The notes under the pieces: model-generated
What the model was told of the DNA's origin: nothing
The model's input: only the letters and a program-made list of their open reading frames with translations
The model's database searches: none
Translations under genes and position numbers: made by a program
Origin: Phialophora verrucosa
Lineage: Eukaryota; Ascomycota; Eurotiomycetes; Chaetothyriales; Herpotrichiellaceae
Direction: 5' to 3'
DNA length: 64,000 nucleotides
Assembly: GCA_002099365.1 (NCBI GenBank)
Contig: MSED01000009.1
Location: 2,232,001-2,296,000, forward strand
In this document: one piece after another, positions 10,741-19,987 of the stretch
Numbering within the stretch: position 1 is the first letter of the stretch
Layout of the letters: each line of letters starts with the position of its first letter

Positions 10741-11191
10741 GAAAGGTATTTGCGACGGTTCTAGAACATCAAAATGGTACTGTTCAAGGAATGGGCGTGG
10801 CCATGATAAATGACGGTGGTGATAAGGTCGGTGTTTTGAATGCTACAACGTTCTCGGCGACCGAATGTCTGGTTCGGCACTGCTGGCAGTAAATTTTCTG
10901 TCGGGCAATCGGGAGGGGATCCATTTCGACAACGAAGTCCGTCCGAGCACTGAACCTACAGGGCTCCGACGGTCCCTGTGCTGAGAATCCGTAAAAAATC
11001 AGCCTTGCGCTTCGCCCTCGGCGCCGACGGCGAATCACACGACGCTGTGCCTTCTGTGAAACCTGGAGCAGCAATGCTGGCCGTTCCCGATGAGAGAAAT
11101 CGATGCCCTTCTTCTAGGAAACAACGAAGGCATAGGCATAGGTCGTTGTTTGTCTTGTCTTCAGGGCACATCCTGATCATCCGCGGATACG
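10741..11191. promoter_or_regulatory. Divergent promoter of DUF1349 gene and BVMO
   Basis: This 451-bp region separates two outward-reading genes. It carries the near-perfect 24-bp inverted repeat listed separately. The site is about 278 bp from the DUF1349 start and 165 bp from the monooxygenase start. Confidence 0.6.
11011..11034. promoter_or_regulatory. Palindrome site 1, core TCGGCGCCGA
   Basis: The core 11018-11027 is a perfect palindrome (CGG-N2-CCG inverted). The arms TTCGCC and GGCGAA extend the symmetry to 24 bp with one mismatched pair. It is a likely Zn2Cys6 dimer site (inference from half-site form). Confidence 0.6.
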
Positions 11192-12958
11192 ATGGTCGTC
11201 CAACACGACCCATCAGGGTCAGGGTCATACACTGATCATGTCAAGCGACACTCAACCAGCCATGACTACACGATCTTGGAACAGCCACTATTCACGCCAC
11301 GGCCTATCCGCATCATCACTATCGGCGCGGGAGCCAGCGGGCTCAATGTGGCCCGGAATGTCAGCCAGCATCTGCAGAACGCTGAGCTTCAGATCTACGA
11401 GAAGAACAGCTCGGTAGGTGGCACCTGGCTAGAGAACCGGTATCCTGGGTGCGGATGCGACATCCCCTCGCACAATTATCAGTATTCATGGGCACTGAAC
11501 CCGGCCTGGAGAGAGTATTATGCCAGTCAGGGTGAGATCGAGGACTATTTCGTCCGCACAGCCCAGGAATACGGTCTGTTGAAGTACGTCAAATTCGGCC
11601 AGCAGGTCACAGAGGCTGTCTGGGACGACGACGAGGGTGTATGGCGGTTTGTGATTGAAGACCTGGCCACGGGGGAGAAGACGCGTGACTACGGCCACTT
11701 CTTCATCAACGCGTCGGGCTACCTGAACAACTGGAAGTGGCCCGAGATTCCCGGACTGCACAGCTTCCAGGGCGAACTGATGCACAGCGCGGCATGGAAG
11801 GATGGCACTGAGCTCAGGGGCAAGCGCGTGGCCGTGCTGGGCTGCGGATCGAGCGGAATCCAGATCGTGGCCAAGATCCAGCCCGAAGTCAAGGAGCTGA
11901 CGACCTTCATTCGCACACCGACGTGGGTGACGGCAGGCTTTGGATCCAAGTACGCGGGCCCGGGAGGGACCAATGTCACCTTTAGCGAGGAGCAAAAGCG
12001 ACATTTTGCGCGGGACCCGGCCGCGTACCTCGCGTACCGCAAGAACGTCGAGCACGAGCTCAACAGCCGCTTCCGCATGCTGCATCGCGACACGCCCGAG
12101 CAAGCGGCGGCGGTCGACTTTGCGACACACGACATGACGGCCAGGCTGGGAGGCCCGCAGAACCCACTGGTCGACTTCATCATCCCCAAGTTCAGCGTGG
12201 GCTGTCGCCGCCCGACGCCGGGCCACGGGTACTTAGAAGCCCTGACGCAACCCAACGTGCGGGTGGTGACGGGTACGGAGATCGCGCGCGTCGACCCGAC
12301 GGGCCTGGTGTTGGCGACGGGCGAACACATTGCCGTCGACGTCTTCATCTGCGCCACCGGCTTCGACCTGTCCTTCCGGCCGCGCTTCCCCATCATCGGC
12401 CAGCACGGCCACGACCTGCGCGACCTGTGGGAGGACCGGCCTACCGCCTACCTCTCCCTGGCGCCCGCCCACATGCCAAACTACTTTATGTTCCTGGGGC
12501 CCAACTCGCCCGTCGGCCATGGCAGCGCCATCCCCATCATCGAGCACTTTACAAAGTACATGTTGCGCATGGTCCACAAGTGCCAGGTCGAAGGCTACAA
12601 GTCCTTCACCCCCTCGATCGCGGCCATTGACGAATTCGTCCGCCACGCTGACTCCTTCATGCCGCGCATGTCCTGGGCCAGCAGTTGCCGCAGTTGGTTC
12701 AAGAACGGCCGAACTGACGGGCCCGTCACCGCCCTGTGGCCGGGTTCGCGGATACATTGGTTCAAGGTCCTCGACCCGCGAAACATTCGCTTCGAGGACT
12801 GGGAGTGGGCGCGCCACAAGGACGCCCGCACGGCCGAGGAAATCAATCGTTGGGCTTTCATGGGCAACGGCTTCAGCAGTCTCGAATGCACGGGCGGCGA
12901 TCTGACTTGGTATTTTGACCATCCCGAGGATGGGTATGAGTTGTTGTCGTATACGTAG
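11192..12958 (+). CDS. Baeyer-Villiger-type flavin monooxygenase
   Basis: A single exon encodes 588 aa. The FAD-binding Rossmann motif GAGASG is at 45-50, followed by GGTWLENRYPGCGCDIPSH, typical of class B flavoprotein monooxygenases. The Baeyer-Villiger fingerprint FxGxxxHxxxW is complete at 192-202 (FQGELMHSAAW). The NADPH-binding motif GCGSSG follows at 217-222, and CATGFD lies near 387. The enzyme should use NADPH and O2 to insert oxygen next to a ketone, giving an ester or lactone; N- or S-oxidation is also possible in this class. It is divergent from the DUF1349 gene under palindrome site 1. Its substrate is unknown, but an aryl ketone from the neighbouring transaminase is a testable idea. 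High GC in the third codon position suggests strong coding use. Confidence 0.92.
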   Translation: MVVQHDPSGSGSYTDHVKRHSTSHDYTILEQPLFTPRPIRIITIGAGASGLNVARNVSQHLQNAELQIYEKNSSVGGTWLENRYPGCGCDIPSHNYQYSWALNPAWREYYASQGEIEDYFVRTAQEYGLLKYVKFGQQVTEAVWDDDEGVWRFVIEDLATGEKTRDYGHFFINASGYLNNWKWPEIPGLHSFQGELMHSAAWKDGTELRGKRVAVLGCGSSGIQIVAKIQPEVKELTTFIRTPTWVTAGFGSKYAGPGGTNVTFSEEQKRHFARDPAAYLAYRKNVEHELNSRFRMLHRDTPEQAAAVDFATHDMTARLGGPQNPLVDFIIPKFSVGCRRPTPGHGYLEALTQPNVRVVTGTEIARVDPTGLVLATGEHIAVDVFICATGFDLSFRPRFPIIGQHGHDLRDLWEDRPTAYLSLAPAHMPNYFMFLGPNSPVGHGSAIPIIEHFTKYMLRMVHKCQVEGYKSFTPSIAAIDEFVRHADSFMPRMSWASSCRSWFKNGRTDGPVTALWPGSRIHWFKVLDPRNIRFEDWEWARHKDARTAEEINRWAFMGNGFSSLECTGGDLTWYFDHPEDGYELLSYT

Positions 12959-13472
12959 TGGTATTATTACTCCCGGGCAGCGAGATGCTTGTTATGGATT
13001 GTTGACCTCAACCTCCCGTCTCCGATGGCACTGGCTGTTTGTTAGGAGGCATATAATGTTCGCTCCTCAATGAATCCATGAATGTTAATAATGCAACATT
13101 TTTCATTCCAGTCGATTGCAGCACACGCCCTCTTTTTCAAATCCTGTTTTCGTCCTTGAGTATATTTCAAGCTGTCAATGACACGACAAGACTTGCGCAC
13201 CGTGACGATTAGCACGCCAGCTTGGTACCTGTCTTCGATACCTGTCAACGGTAGTCCTCACCAACATGACACGAGCTCCCTCCGTGGGTCAAGCTCTGAA
13301 TAAATACTATCCTCATTGATCTCCTTTCACTACTAAGCCCGGGCGGGTCCGTTGCTGTCAAGCTATTACGGCCTGGATAAAGTAGACCTAGGATCACTCC
13401 TTCTCGGCAGCGCCACCGATCTTCTCGTGACTATCTTCTTCTGGTGGCCAGAGAGTGATGATGTATATTAGG
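12959..13472. other. Intergenic, convergent 3' regions
   Basis: The monooxygenase (right-reading) and the HODM-like gene (left-reading) both end here. I see no gene or repeat. Confidence 0.55.
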
Positions 13473-14872
13473 TCAACTCCTCAAGAACTCCTTGACTTTC
13501 TCACCCCAGACCGGGACACGCTTGTAACGACTGAAGCCACTGGCGTTGCCTTTGCCGTAGCCGTCGATGGCACGGCACATTTCCTCGGCCAGGCCGACGT
13601 CCTTGATCTCTTGGATAGGATAGAGGTAGAGATGGACGCTGAGGATCTTGCCGTTGCTCCGGGGCAGGGAAAACAAGGTCTGCAACTCACAGCGCACCCA
13701 GGTGTCATCCAGATCGATCTCGGTCGTCTCGGAGACCTGGTCGTCCGAGTACAGGTGATACTCGCCGCGTTCACACAGGCGCGAGTTGGTGGCCACCGCC
13801 CAGTTGACGCGGTCCACCACCTTGCCCGGCTTCAGACGGTTGAAGTAGCGATCCATGGACGATTCCAGCACCTTGGAATAGGCGGGCACCGGGCCGTGGG
13901 CTTGCCGCAGCGTCATGCCCTTCTTGGCCTGCGGGTCGAAGCCAACCGGGTAGCACCACACAAAGGCCTGCAGGGAGTGGCTGTCGCCATCGCCGTCGGG
14001 GTCGGACGTGGGCAGCAGCATCAGAAAGTCCTCATCCACGTTGAGCGCGATCAGTCGCAACGTCTGCTGCACGTCCGACGGCACTTCAAGGGGGAGGTGT
14101 TTGTCTGTGATGAGGTTGTGCAGACTGCGCGTCGACGGCGACAGGCGAAACATGGTCGGGAATCGTTTCGCCAGATACTCGGTCACCAGGTAGGTGTAGA
14201 GCTCGTCCACCATCTCCCGCCCGCGAAGCAGGCAGTCAAGCGCACCGGGGTATTGGGTGATGATGCGCTCGCGTTCGGCCATGCGTTCCAGGTATTGCTG
14301 GTCCATGTGGATGATGCTGTTGATGGTCGCGTTTCGCAACCCTGTTCAGTCATGCCGGTCAGCATCGTCGTTTGGTTCCGTTCCCTTGGGACGTGTTTTG
14401 ATACAAAGGCTCAGGAGGCATAAAGACTAACCCATGGTAAGATGATATGTGTCGTTAAACTTGTAGATCCGCTCCGGTCGGGTGTTGGCCAGATCCAGAT
14501 CATCGAGCGGCTCAATCGCCCCCATGCCCCAAGGACCTTGGTCCTTCTGGGTCTCCGAGGCTTTGGGTGCTTTCACGGGTTGGCATTTGCCATTGTTTTG
14601 CTTCTAATCATCGAGCATTCGTCAGATAAAAACAGGACAGACCGTGGTATCGAGGCGTGGTCGTTGTCTTTCCAGACTCGCCCGTTCGAGTTCAGGGGAC
14701 TTACGTTTGTGCCGAAGAGGCGAAACGCACGTCCGGCCGACGACAGCAGCGCGATAGCCAGTAACAGCAGCGCGATCAAAGGACTTTTCTGATCGTGTAT
14801 ATTTTCCAACCGTTGTTGAAGCCAGCTCGCTGTACTGGTCAAGACCGACGTGGTGACAACAGGCGGCTCCAT
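13473..14872 (-). CDS. Membrane-anchored HODM-like haem protein (DUF3445)
   Basis: Three exons are read leftwards: 14872-14705, 14603-14432 and 14341-13473. They give about 402 aa. The second junction rebuilds YHLTMGLRNATINS, the family's conserved MGLR element, which supports the model. The C-terminal ~330 residues match DUF3445, the family of the haem-dependent oxidative N-demethylase alpha subunit that removes a methyl group from dimethylamine in Pseudomonas. Blocks such as DEDFLMLLP, WCYPVGF, VNWAVAT, RCELQTLFSLPRS and LHLYLYPI are typical. Exon 1 adds a hydrophobic segment (about residues 31-53) absent from the bacterial enzyme, so the fungal protein is probably anchored to a membrane, perhaps the ER. 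It is divergent from the transaminase under palindrome site 2. Other HODM subunits are not seen nearby. The reaction is inferred from family only. Confidence 0.85.
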
Positions 14873-15155
14873 GGTTCGAGGTGTGTTCTTTCGGGAAAGG
14901 TTGGTGTCGAGCCAATCAAGCCAGCTATTCAAAAAGAAGTGAAAAGGGACAAGGAGGACATATGTTCCCGTACGTCTTCCGACAAGACCAGCTAGACGGA
15001 TTCGAATGTCTTGCTTGGGGATCTTCCGTTGGACACGAAGCCGCTCACGTGTTGCCCGATACATCCATATCCGTCCGCCCCGAGTGGTGAACGGAGGGTA
15101 TATCATATCTGAGCATGTCAGAGTAGAAGGGCGTTGGGAGAGAAAGTTACATTCA

Positions 15156-15165
15156 TCGGCGCCGA
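15156..15165. promoter_or_regulatory. Palindrome site 2, TCGGCGCCGA
   Basis: The 10 bp are identical to the cores of sites 1 and 3. Here the flanks are not symmetric. It is 284 bp from the HODM-like start and 375 bp from the transaminase start. Confidence 0.55.
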
Positions 15166-15296
15166 ACTGATAACCGGCGACGGCCCCCCGAAAGAGGGGG
15201 GTGTTGATCTGCGGGTTTCCCATTTGGTCCATGGTCGGAATCACACTTGCTCCAGGATACGGCGGCAGTTCACTTACTACGGACTCCTGGGCCTGT

Positions 15297-15322
15297 GCTA
15301 CTACTGCTACTGCTACTGCTAC
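15297..15322. repeat. Short CTACTG-type microsatellite
   Basis: Four imperfect CTACTG/CTACTGCTACTG units lie in the HODM/transaminase promoter. It is probably neutral but could vary between strains. Confidence 0.6.
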
Positions 15323-15539
15323 GATCGCCGGCGGGCGACGTAGCTCCGTCATCTTCGGTCGGTGTCGAAGATTCGATATATCCGCGGCCGATTCGACCAG
15401 TGAAAAGGGATCATTCAGCAGATTTTCTACACGGCAATAAGATCCCAGCATCCAAAACTCATCCGAGTTTTGCCAAAGACTGTGACTGATCTACGAGAAA
15501 GCACGACAGACAGGCTCATCTTTCTGATATCGCAACAAA

Positions 15540-17042
15540 ATGGCACCTATCGCCGTGGAACAGAGCACCTTCAATGGTGTCCAGGAGATCAAGTCCAAAT
15601 CCAAAGCGAACAACGAGCTGCAGAGTGCTCTCGCTGCTGCTCGGGCCCGCTTTGAGGCTGCACACCCCAATTCCAAGAAACAACATGGAATAGCCGTCCA
15701 GAGTCTGCCGGGAGGCAATACTCGCTCACTCCTTCATACGTCGCCATTTCCGTTGTGCATGAAAAGCGGCAAAGGGCCATATGTGTTTGATGAAGACAAT
15801 CACAAGTGAGTTGAAGCCCCTGTATCCAGTAGCTTGTCATCCACAATATCGTCTCCGGCTGACTCGGACAAACCAGATATCTTGACTTTGTCGGTGAATT
15901 GACGGCTGGCATTTACGGACACTCTCACCCTGTGATTCGAGAAGCCATCGTGTCTACCTTTGACAACGTCGGCCTGAACCTGGGATCGACCATCATCCAG
16001 GAAGAGCGCCACGCCTCGCTGATCCGCGAACGCTTCAATGTCGAGTCGATCCGATTCACCAACTCGGGCACCGAGGCCACCATGCACGCCTTGGCCGCGG
16101 CGCGTGCCTTTACCGGTGGCCGAAAGGTGGTCGTTTTCAACGGCGGATACCACGGCGCCGTCTTTTCGTTCGGCAGTGGCATCGCCCGCAACAACGTCGA
16201 CCTGGCCGACTGGGTGTTGGCAAAGTACAACGACAGCACGTCGGCCAAGAATGCCATCGAGGGGACGCCAGACGTCGCCGCCGTCCTAGTCGAGGGCATG
16301 CAGGGCGCCGGAGGTTGTATCCCTGCAACCCAGGAATTTCTGCTGGCTGTCCAGGAGTCAGCCAAAAAGGTAAGAATAATAATAATGTCCTGGTATCTTG
16401 TTCATTGGACAGCCAACTGACAACCCACGCCAAAAGGCCGGAGCAGTGTTCATCCTGGATGAAGTCATGACTTCTAGGCTGGCACCTGGCGGACTCCAGA
16501 GTATCCTCGGATTGAAGCCTGACATGACGACCTTTGGGAAATACCTGGGAGGTGGATTTGCCTTTGGCGCCTTTTCCGGCCGCCGCGACATCATGTCAGT
16601 GTACGACCCCCGTCGTGAGAACGCCATGGCACACTCCGGCACCTTTAACAACAACACCATGGCCATGTACGCCGGCTATGCGGGCTTGTCCAAGATCTTG
16701 ACGCCCCAGGTCAACGTCGAATTCAACGCCGCGGGCGAGGTCTTCCTGCAAAGGCTCCGGCGCATCACCAAGGGCACCAAGTGCGGCTTCACGGGGCGTG
16801 GCGCCATTCTGGCCGTCCACTTTACACGGGAAGGCGCGCAGGACATCGCCCGCGTCGAGGACGTGCACGAGGACTGGGATCTGAAGGACCTATTCTGGTT
16901 CGAGATGTTGGAGGACGGTTACTGGATCACGAGGAGAGGATCAATCGCGTTGATCCTCGGCACGCCCCAAGAAGAGCTCGACCGATTCGTCCAATGTGTC
17001 GAGCGATTTTTGGAGAGACATCGGTCGATCGTGTCCATGTGA
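15540..17042 (+). CDS. Class III PLP transaminase, beta-amino-acid type
   Basis: Three exons (15540-15805, 15877-16369, 16437-17042) give 454 aa. The fold-type I signature is complete: NSGTEA near 150 for phosphate binding, FNGGYHG, VEGMQGAGGCIP, FILDEVMTSRLAPGG, and the PLP lysine in TFGKYLGGGF near 287. AHSGTFNNNTMAM is also present. The family includes glutamate-1-semialdehyde aminomutases, but the combined motifs GIYGHSHP, DEVMTSRLAPGGL and SGTFNNN are closest to bacterial aromatic beta-amino-acid (beta-phenylalanine) transaminases. Such enzymes turn a beta-amino acid plus 2-oxoglutarate or pyruvate into a beta-keto acid. The protein lacks a targeting peptide. It is divergent from the HODM-like gene and is followed only 42 bp later by the end of the regulator gene. 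Substrate is inference. Confidence 0.88.
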
Positions 17043-17084
17043 GTGTGTCTATATGTCGGTATCGCTTGTGGTTTGGGGGTTCCT

Positions 17085-19233
17085 CTAGGTAGGAAAGTTG
17101 TCAAAGGCATCGAGGAGGTAAAATCCGGAATTGTCCCAGTACTGATCTCCCCAGTCTATGTTTGCGTTCTGGCCTTCGGCCGTCTGGAGGGCGTCTTGGT
17201 TGTAGGAATATAAGTCTCGCCAGTCGATGTTGGAGAGCTCGTCGCACCCCCCGCCGCCCTCGTCTGGGCCGGTTGAACTGTCGAGAGTCTCGGCGTTTGC
17301 GCCGGTGTCGGTGGTGGTCCCGGTGCCTTGCTTTACCGTTCCGTTCGGCAATTTGCGAGCCTTGCCAATCTTCAGTTCCTGCTGTAACCGTTCCGAACTC
17401 TCCTCGAAAAGACGGAGGATGATCTCTGCGTTGAGCCAATATTCGGCTAGGGATCGAAGACAGTCCCGCGCGACGTCGAAGCGGCGCAAGGCATCTACGG
17501 CGAGGATGGGGTTGGCCGTGCGCATTTCGGCACTGAGTTGGATCAAGGTGGTGAAGAGCACGTTGACGGAAGAGATCCACAGGAAACGGATCTCGTTGTT
17601 CCGGTGCAGTTGATCAAAGAGTTCCGAGATGGTGTTGGCCGAAGAACTACAAATGTCTACCCATCACGCTGTCAGTAACCAGTACCGTTTGTTTGAGCTT
17701 CGGCGATCCGCGCGTTTTCTCACCTGAGTCGTTTAATCTCTGCATGCTCGTACAAACTAACACCTTGCCGGGTTGGGGGCGATGCAACAACATGAGGAAG
17801 TTGTTATAGGTCAAGAGTAACATCTTGGACCAGATGGTCGAGTCGGAGGTGCGAGGCCGCAAGCTGGCCGGCAAGCAGCTCCACCAGTCCGCCAGGATCT
17901 CATCGGCAATCATCAGCGAGTCCTGGTGCGTGTGTTCGTGCTGACTCTGCCGGAGATGGAAGTGGTCTCGCATGATGCGGGAGATCCGGGAGCAGAGATT
18001 GGTGTGTTGTATGACAAAGTCAACTTGGGCGAGGGGTCCGACACCGTCAAAATCGGCTGCGGTCAGCGGAGGCACGTCGCACTCATCCAGGTTGATGGCC
18101 TGGGGCCGGCCGTAGGAGAGCGACACCATAACGTCGAACTGGACCAGGATCCAGAAGAGGCGTCGCCAGATCCTGCGGTCGTGTGCCACCAGCGTGCTGC
18201 GACTGCAGTCTCGATGCATCCCCATTCCCAGCGCCGTCCGTGCCGCAATGCCGACCCAGTGGTATGAGTTCGCGCCGACGTCCTCGACTCCCTCGGAATG
18301 CCACGTGAGTAACAGGGCGGCCTGCACCACGGCGTCTCTGTTCCATTCGAAGCGGGCGTCGAAGAGCATCTTGGCGCGGCGGAAGAACATGGCCTTCAAC
18401 GCGTCCCGGTCCGGTCGGTCGCGGGCCACGTGGGCGCCGACCATCAGCACGGCCTGGAGGACCAGCAGGGACGGCGGGTTGCAAGGATCGCGGGCGCGAT
18501 ACTGGGCCATGAAGATCTCCTCGTCCAGTATGGGAAACCCGGGGTTGACGTGGATCAAGTACTGCTCCAGCAGCTCGTCGACCAGGGTGCGCGAGGGCAG
18601 GGTGAAGGCCTCTTTGGGGACGCGCTCCAGTTCGTGGCTGGTGTAGTGGCGCGAGATCTGGCTGGCCGGAAAGTGGTGCACCGAGCGATCCTTTGCGCGA
18701 TGCCGGATCAGGTAGTTAATGTTGGAATACTCCTGCCCGACGTAGGCGATCCGCACGCCGCTCTGCATAATGCGGCTGTCGACATCGTCCTGCGACAGCA
18801 TCTCCACCAGAGACCGTTTGACCGTCGAATCGTCGATATGGATCAGCGACGTGGGGGACCCCGTGCTGAGGTCGGTGCCCTTGCTCTTGCTCCGCGGCGT
18901 GGCCCGTGGCGGAGGTGTCGTCGCCGCCCCCAGCTCGTGTGCATTCGGAGCGGTCGGTGACTCACCGTGTAGTTTCTGCGGCCGCTCTTCCTCATGTGCC
19001 GACGTCGCGGCTGGAGCAGTCGTCTGCACATCTCCCATACCGGCCTCGCGGGAAGCGAGAGGTGTCAAACCCGGCCTTCGCTGAGGCCGGTGTTTCTCAT
19101 ACTGCACACAGGAATTCCCACTCACGCGGCAGTTGGAGCAAGGCAGATCCTCCGTTCGGTCACACCTGACCTTGCGAGAGTGGCAGCGGCGGCAGGCTCC
19201 TCTCGAGGCCTTGGATACGGCTCCGCGGTTCAT
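17085..19233 (-). CDS. Zn2Cys6 transcription factor, likely cluster regulator
   Basis: Two exons, 19233-17724 and 17656-17085, with a 67-nt intron, give 693 aa. The zinc cluster is at the N-terminus with Cys 14, 17, 24, 32, 35 and 42 (C-X2-C-X6-C-X7-C-X2-C-X6-C). A variable linker rich in Pro, Thr and Ser follows. The middle holds a fungal-specific transcription factor domain: LLEQYLIHVNPGFPILDEEIF, then LLTWHSEG and WVGIAARTALGMGMHRD...RRLFWILVQFDVMVSLSYGRPQAI. The acidic, Asn/Asp/Trp-rich C-terminal tail may activate transcription. An upstream in-frame start at 19362 would put 43 residues before the cluster; I chose 19233. It is divergent from the permease, and their shared promoter has a perfect 20-bp palindrome made of two CGG half-sites, so self-control is plausible. 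Confidence 0.92.
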
Positions 19234-19987
19234 CGTTCGCAATCTACTATCGGCAGGATAGAAGGAGGATAAGATAGACGATCGAGAGGATTTCGGCGGC
19301 CGTCCAAATTGTAACGCTGGCTCTCCGGCTATAGCAAGTTGCCCAATGTGGACTAGCGCCACTGGCCTCGATCTGGGGGTGCCTGTAAATCTCTACTCCG
19401 TACACTCTACTATCCCTCGCACAGTTTTGTCTAACAGTTCGTCGGTTGCATCGGCATTTGGCAGGTCAGGTCATTCTTATCACACAAAAGCTGAGATTCC
19501 GCCCGAATGGAGGGAAGGCGTGGCGGATAACCAGATCAAGCTTTGACCCTCGCTGTTGCCCCACCGTCGTTGACTTGCTCCATAGTCCTGTAGCAACCAA
19601 GGGGCAAAAGACGAAAACTCAAAAGGGAAATGCCCATGCTGAACTCTATGGCTTTCGGCGCCGAAAGCCAATGGATAAGCACAGATAAGGTGGAGCAGGG
19701 GTGGAGCCGGCTCCGATCGGGCCCTGCGCTCTCGATTGTCGATACGAGGCTTGAGCACGAGAAGCTCATCTGTGGCCTCGGTCAAGTCTCGTATACGTGC
19801 GGTCTATTGACAGACAGACGCCCTGAACTGATTGATCAACGGCCTCTCCTCACCCTTTGCCCATTTGCCTTGTCCGGTTCTTGATATATGGATGGACCTT
19901 CGCCCAACAAACCCCAATATCACACCACACGCACGCACTCTCTCGGCCTCACCATTCCCATCGCTAACCACACCATCGTCCTAGATC
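19234..19987. promoter_or_regulatory. Divergent promoter of regulator and permease
   Basis: This 754-bp region carries the perfect palindrome at 19650-19669 and one TACTCCGTACACT copy at 19394-19406. No gene is seen. Confidence 0.6.
19650..19669. promoter_or_regulatory. Palindrome site 3, perfect 20-bp inverted repeat
   Basis: GGCTTTCGGCGCCGAAAGCC equals its own reverse complement over all 20 bases. Its core 19655-19664 is TCGGCGCCGA, the same as sites 1 and 2. It lies 319 bp from the permease start. Confidence 0.65.

Larger units (their letters stand above)
14873..15539. promoter_or_regulatory. Divergent promoter of HODM-like gene and transaminase
   Basis: This 667-bp region contains the palindrome at 15156-15165, a second GC-rich CCGCGG patch near 15380, and a trinucleotide-type repeat at 15297-15322. 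No coding sequence is convincing. Confidence 0.6.

Noticed and set aside
13455..14423. 322-aa plus-strand frame
   Set aside because: It is antisense to the HODM-like gene, whose family motifs and splice junctions are clear.
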